DNA of 5,758 bases from NCBI GenBank assembly GCA_964484515.1, contig CAZAGT010000324.1:1-5758 (forward strand), read 5' to 3'. The notes beneath the pieces are model-generated. The model worked only from the letters and a program-made list of their open reading frames with translations, was not told the origin of the DNA and made no database searches. Shown here one piece after another: positions 4,592 to 5,758 of this stretch; position 1 is the first letter of the stretch; every line of letters begins with the position of its first letter. Made by a program: the position numbers and the translations under genes. This DNA is from CAZAGT01 sp964484515 (GTDB lineage: Bacteria > Desulfobacterota > DSM-4660 > Desulfatiglandales > HGW-15).

Positions 4592-5629
4592 ATGAAAGCG
4601 GCTGTCCTACATAAACCCAATGACTTGCGGATAGAGGATCGCGATATCCCTCCCTTTGGTTCGGACGAGATGCTGTTGAAGGTCAAGGCCTGTGCACTGT
4701 GCGGCACGGACACCCGGATCTACAAGGGCACAAAGACGAAGGGCGTCCACTACCCGTCGGTGATCGGCCACGAAATCTCAGGAACCGTGGAGGCCTGTGG
4801 TAGCGGTGTCCAAGGTTTTGAGGTGGGTGATCCGGTAAGCATTTGTCCGGTGATCCCTTGCGGCGTTTGTTATGCCTGCCAGCGGGGAATGGACAACATC
4901 TGTCTGAATCGAACTGCCATCGGCTATGAATATGATGGCGGTTTTCAGGAATACATGCGGATTCCCGCCGCGGCCATTCAACGCGGGAACATCTTCAAGG
5001 CCCCGCGAGGTCTCTCCTTCGAGGTCCTCTCACTGATCGAACCCCTGGCTTGCTGTTACAACGGCAATCGCCGTTCTCTGATAAGGCCTGGAGATACGGT
5101 CGTCATTATGGGAGCCGGTCCGATCGGGTTGATGCATCTTCAACTCGCACGACTGGCCGGAGCCACGACAATCATCATCAGCGAGCCGCAAGCGGAACGC
5201 CGGGTTTTGGCCTCTGAGATGGGCGCCGACATTTGTCTGAACCCCCGGGAGGACGACCTGGCCGAGCTCGTTATGGAAGAGACGCAAGGCCTGGGCGCGG
5301 ACGTGACGCTGATGGCGATCGGAGTTCCTGAGCTGGTCAATGACGCCCTCAAGATCACCCGCAAACAGGGGAGCGTCAATCTGTTCGCCGGTTTCGGGGG
5401 TAAAGGGGAGTCCACATTCGAGGCTAATCTCGTACACTACAACGAGACCAACATGACCGGTACCGCCTCGGCGGCGCGCCGTCATTTTCATGATGCCCTG
5501 AGACTGCTTGTTTCGGGACAGGTCGAACTCGAGAAGTTGATTACCCATCGGTTTGCACTGGAGGATATTGACCAGGCGCTCGAAACCGTTCTGCAGGGTA
5601 CCGGGCTCAAGGTCATCGTGCAGCCATAG
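4592..5629 (+). CDS. Zinc-dependent medium-chain alcohol dehydrogenase (sorbitol/threonine dehydrogenase-like)
   Basis: This 345-residue protein has the family's usual length. The catalytic-zinc ligands are C37 (CALCGTD), H60 and E61 (GHEISG), with E150 (EPLAC) as the further site residue. The structural zinc is bound by C90, C93, C96 and C104, in the standard CxxCxxCxxxxxxxC spacing. The Rossmann motif GAGPIG (174-179) follows. Acidic E198 (IIISEP), at the end of the second strand, points to NAD+ rather than NADP+. The enzyme should oxidise a secondary alcohol, polyol or amino-alcohol to the ketone in the cytoplasm. Sorbitol/L-iditol 2-dehydrogenase and threonine 3-dehydrogenase are the nearest named types, but the substrate cannot be read from the sequence. 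The gene stands alone on the plus strand behind its own predicted promoter, palindrome and leader hairpin. No partner enzyme of a sugar or threonine pathway is in view, and no terminator is visible before the downstream repeats. Confidence 0.92.
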   Translation: MKAAVLHKPNDLRIEDRDIPPFGSDEMLLKVKACALCGTDTRIYKGTKTKGVHYPSVIGHEISGTVEACGSGVQGFEVGDPVSICPVIPCGVCYACQRGMDNICLNRTAIGYEYDGGFQEYMRIPAAAIQRGNIFKAPRGLSFEVLSLIEPLACCYNGNRRSLIRPGDTVVIMGAGPIGLMHLQLARLAGATTIIISEPQAERRVLASEMGADICLNPREDDLAELVMEETQGLGADVTLMAIGVPELVNDALKITRKQGSVNLFAGFGGKGESTFEANLVHYNETNMTGTASAARRHFHDALRLLVSGQVELEKLITHRFALEDIDQALETVLQGTGLKVIVQP

Positions 5630-5640
5630 GCAGAAGGAAG

Positions 5641-5675
5641 GTCGAAGGTGGAAGGCTGAAGGTTGAAGGTTGAAA
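5641..5675. repeat. Imperfect heptamer tandem repeat (consensus GTTGAAG, five copies)
   Basis: Five consecutive 7-bp units read GTCGAAG, GTGGAAG, GCTGAAG, GTTGAAG and GTTGAAA. They begin 11 bp after the dehydrogenase stop. The unit length is not a multiple of three and the region is intergenic. Slippage-type growth is likely. Confidence 0.7.
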
Positions 5676-5679
5676 AGCA

Positions 5680-5700
5680 GTGACGAGTGACGAGTGACGA
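5680..5700. repeat. Perfect heptamer tandem repeat GTGACGA x3
   Basis: Three exact copies of GTGACGA occupy 5680-5686, 5687-5693 and 5694-5700. The sequence GCAGTGACGAG at 5677-5687 is the exact reverse complement of 4236-4246 in the upstream repeat element, which ties the two intergenic repeats together. Confidence 0.75.
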
Positions 5701-5758
5701 GCCCCTCGGCCGTGAGCCCTTCGGTCATGAGCTCAGGGTCGAATGACTCAGGGCCGAA
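5701..5758. repeat. Left part of a second REP-like palindromic repeat, cut by window end
   Basis: TTCGG (5720-5724) pairs with CCGAA (5754-5758), and GTCAT (5724-5728) with ATGAC (5743-5747), around a TGAGCTCA palindrome (5728-5735). Read on the minus strand it carries CCCTGAGC, then CCGAAGGGCT, the same words as 4199-4220 with a slightly longer gap, so it is a diverged, inverted relative of the REP-like unit near 4200. It probably continues past the window. No gene is seen between 5630 and 5758. Confidence 0.55.

Noticed and set aside
5641..5700. CRISPR-like short repeats
   Set aside because: Units are only 7 bp and contiguous, without spacers.
5030..5728. 232-residue minus-strand ORF
   Set aside because: It is antisense to the dehydrogenase, and its N-terminus is a translation of the heptamer repeats (VTRHSSL, FNLQPSAF type), a common source of false gene calls.

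Overview
The window looks like part of a chromosome from a free-living Gram-negative bacterium of moderately high GC. The gene mix is a hydantoinase/oxoprolinase subunit, a soluble response-regulator/histidine-kinase fusion, a MinD/ParA-type ATPase, a J-like/RodZ-type HTH protein and a zinc alcohol dehydrogenase. Together with intergenic DNA full of small palindromic repeats, this resembles deltaproteobacteria, Nitrospirota or NC10-type genomes. That placement is an impression from style and family, not a search result, and is low confidence. No rRNA, tRNA, CRISPR array or transposase gene is visible.

Layout. (1) Bases 1-1134 (+) hold the C-terminal two thirds of a HyuB-type hydantoinase B/oxoprolinase subunit, cut by the window edge. 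(2) Bases 1119-2225 (-) hold a REC-HisKA-HATPase fusion whose 3' end overlaps the hyuB-like gene by 16 bp, convergently. (3) Bases 2226-2521 are a divergent control region. It has a good minus-strand sigma-70-type promoter (TTGACG, 17 bp, TATACT), a hairpin plus T-tract at the predicted start of that transcript, and two inverted repeats. (4) Bases 2522-4098 (+) are a translationally coupled pair: a MinD/ParA-like ATPase and a protein joining a degenerate J domain to a RodZ-type HTH. (5) Bases 4099-4591 have no gene. They hold a MITE-like or REP-like repeat block of about 244 bp with imperfect 21-bp terminal inverted repeats, then a perfect 22-bp palindrome, a consensus -35 box and a leader hairpin ahead of the next gene. 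(6) Bases 4592-5629 (+) hold a zinc-dependent medium-chain (sorbitol/threonine dehydrogenase-like) alcohol dehydrogenase. (7) Bases 5630-5758 hold heptamer tandem repeats and the start of another palindromic repeat related to the one in region 5.

The most interesting unit is the divergent trio of soluble REC-kinase, MinD-like ATPase and J/HTH protein. The likely picture is a cytoplasmic phosphorelay component next to a positioning or switch ATPase, whose coupled partner could be an adaptor or DNA-binding protein. This is inference from arrangement and domains; nothing in the window fixes the cellular target. The hyuB-like gene and the dehydrogenase look like ordinary metabolic neighbours.
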